Of a DNA stretch of 14,134 nt, positions 13,097 through 14,134 are shown piece by piece (within the stretch, counting starts at the first letter, position 1; the number at the start of each line of letters is the position of its first letter). Source of the stretch: Flavobacteriaceae bacterium (lineage in GTDB: Bacteria; Bacteroidota; Bacteroidia; Flavobacteriales; Flavobacteriaceae); NCBI GenBank assembly GCA_030828025.1, contig JAURDG010000013.1, positions 1 to 14,134 of the forward strand, read 5' to 3'. The translations under genes and the position numbers were made by a program. Below the pieces are notes generated by a model. The model searched no databases. It was not told where the DNA came from and saw only the letters and a program-made list of their open reading frames with translations.

Positions 13097-14134
13097 ATGA
13101 GAAAGAAACTGTTGATTTTTCTTGTGATCACTTTAGTGATTGGCTGTGGGAAACAGAATCAAGGTGAGTTAGTTGGAACAAAACAAAAACCGTTTCACGA
13201 ACAGAAACCTCATGGAATGACCTTGATTCCTGGCGGTTCTTTTATCATGGGATCTGCGGACGAAGATATACTTGCTGCTAAAGACAATGCCACGCGTACG
13301 GTTACCATATCCTCTTTTTGGATGGATGAGCAAGAAATTTCGAATTCAGAGTACAGGCAGTTTGTTGCGTGGGTTAAAGATTCTATTGTCAAAACCGAAC
13401 TGACAAAACTTGCGCTTGAACTTTCTGGAGCTCAATTTCTTGATGACTTACCGAATGCAGACGAACTAAATGAACAAGTAGATGCTAAACCAATTTTAGA
13501 ATATTTGCCTCTGGCGTATATTAAAGACACGAATGAAGATGCTGATAATCAAGAATATTTAGAGGAATTGAGTTTATACGCTAGCTCTTCAAGCGTTTCT
13601 CTTGGAGAAATTCCTTATTTTAGTACCAATGACGCACCAGATGATCAATTTCATTATCACTTACCCTTAAATGATACAGAGGTTGATTATGATTCAGATG
13701 AATTTAACGCCATAAAAGATAAGATTTATTTACCGGAGGACAGGTGGTTCACTGGTCAGCCAGCTATTGATGTCAACATATTGAAGTATCGTTTTTCAAC
13801 GGTTGATATGAATCAAGCAGTAGCAAACCCAGATAGTGCCATAGCCAACTATACACACTACGAAGCACCTGTAATTTATCCAGATACTACAGTTTGGATC
13901 AAGGACTTCGAATACAGCTATAATGAGCCCATGCATAGTAGGTATTTTTGGCATCCTGCTTTTTCTGATTTCCCTGTAGTTGGTGTTAATTGGCATCAAG
14001 CAAGGGCATTTGCACATTGGCGTACAAAAATCAGAAATGATTATTTACGCAGCAGAAAAAAACGCAGTGCTACTACAGCTAATTTTAGGCTGCCTACGGA
14101 ATCCGAATGGGAATATGCTGCTCGTGGTGGTTTA
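13097..14134 (+). CDS. gldK: Type IX secretion / gliding motility lipoprotein GldK, 5' part, open at window edge
   Basis: The frame opens at ATG 13097 and stays open for 346 codons to the right edge; full GldK proteins run to about 450-500 residues. It has a lipoprotein signal peptide with lipobox VIGC (Cys17). The SUMF1/FGE-like fold begins at about 40 (GMTLIPGGSFIMGS, FWMDEQEISNSEYRQFV), is interrupted by a long acidic insert (about 100-260), and resumes with YSYNEPMHSRYFWHPAF, FPVVGVNWHQARAFAHWR (292-309) and RLPTESEWEYAARGG. The YNEP...YFWHPAF block is what I recall of GldK rather than of true formylglycine-generating enzymes. GldK forms, with GldN, the periplasmic ring of the T9SS attached to the outer membrane. 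gldL, gldM and gldN would be expected beyond the edge. Upstream topA and the arginase-fold gene match the flavobacterial layout I remember. Confidence 0.93.
   Translation, partial: MRKKLLIFLVITLVIGCGKQNQGELVGTKQKPFHEQKPHGMTLIPGGSFIMGSADEDILAAKDNATRTVTISSFWMDEQEISNSEYRQFVAWVKDSIVKTELTKLALELSGAQFLDDLPNADELNEQVDAKPILEYLPLAYIKDTNEDADNQEYLEELSLYASSSSVSLGEIPYFSTNDAPDDQFHYHLPLNDTEVDYDSDEFNAIKDKIYLPEDRWFTGQPAIDVNILKYRFSTVDMNQAVANPDSAIANYTHYEAPVIYPDTTVWIKDFEYSYNEPMHSRYFWHPAFSDFPVVGVNWHQARAFAHWRTKIRNDYLRSRKKRSATTANFRLPTESEWEYAARGGL

Noticed and set aside
1..14134. Mobile elements, CRISPR arrays, toxin-antitoxin or defence genes
   Set aside because: No transposase, integrase, spaced repeat series or defence domain was seen on either strand; gene content is core chromosomal.

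Overview
The window looks like a chromosomal core region of a Bacteroidota bacterium, most likely of the flavobacterial branch. Four things point that way: a GldK-type lipoprotein gene next to topA, the gene order miaB / sigma-54 activator / lptE / secG / groES / groEL, A-rich leaders without Shine-Dalgarno sites, and repeated TAnnTTTG boxes (the Bacteroidota -7 promoter element) close to start codons. I see no tRNA, rRNA, CRISPR array, insertion sequence or prophage gene. No gap between genes exceeds about 115 bases.

Region 1 (1-5112, minus strand) is a packed unit read from right to left: miaB (tRNA methylthiolation), an enhancer-binding protein for sigma-54 with no sensor domain, lptE (LPS assembly lipoprotein), a TPR-like protein of unknown role, secG, then groES and groEL (cut by the window edge). 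The first five genes overlap or are one base apart. The only real gap, 97 bases before groES, holds a near-consensus sigma-54 promoter (TTGGCAC-N5-CTGCT) and no visible -7 box. A sigma-54 activator and a sigma-54-type chaperone promoter therefore lie in the same locus as two envelope genes. This is the most interesting signal in the window.

Region 2 (5189-9316, minus strand) is a four-gene sulfur module: a SulP-family anion transporter with a STAS domain, a persulfide dioxygenase fused to two rhodanese domains (the first without a cysteine, the second with an intact active site), and two half-size YeeE/YedE-type membrane proteins joined by an ATGA overlap. Together they suggest uptake of a reduced sulfur species, oxidation of persulfide to sulfite, and anion movement across the membrane.

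Region 3 (9430-14134, plus strand) is divergent from region 2. It holds topA (DNA topoisomerase I), an arginase-fold protein that has lost three of its six metal ligands and probably starts at TTG, and the 5' part of gldK, a type IX secretion / gliding lipoprotein, which is open to the right edge. A perfect 7-bp dyad lies between the divergent regions 2 and 3.
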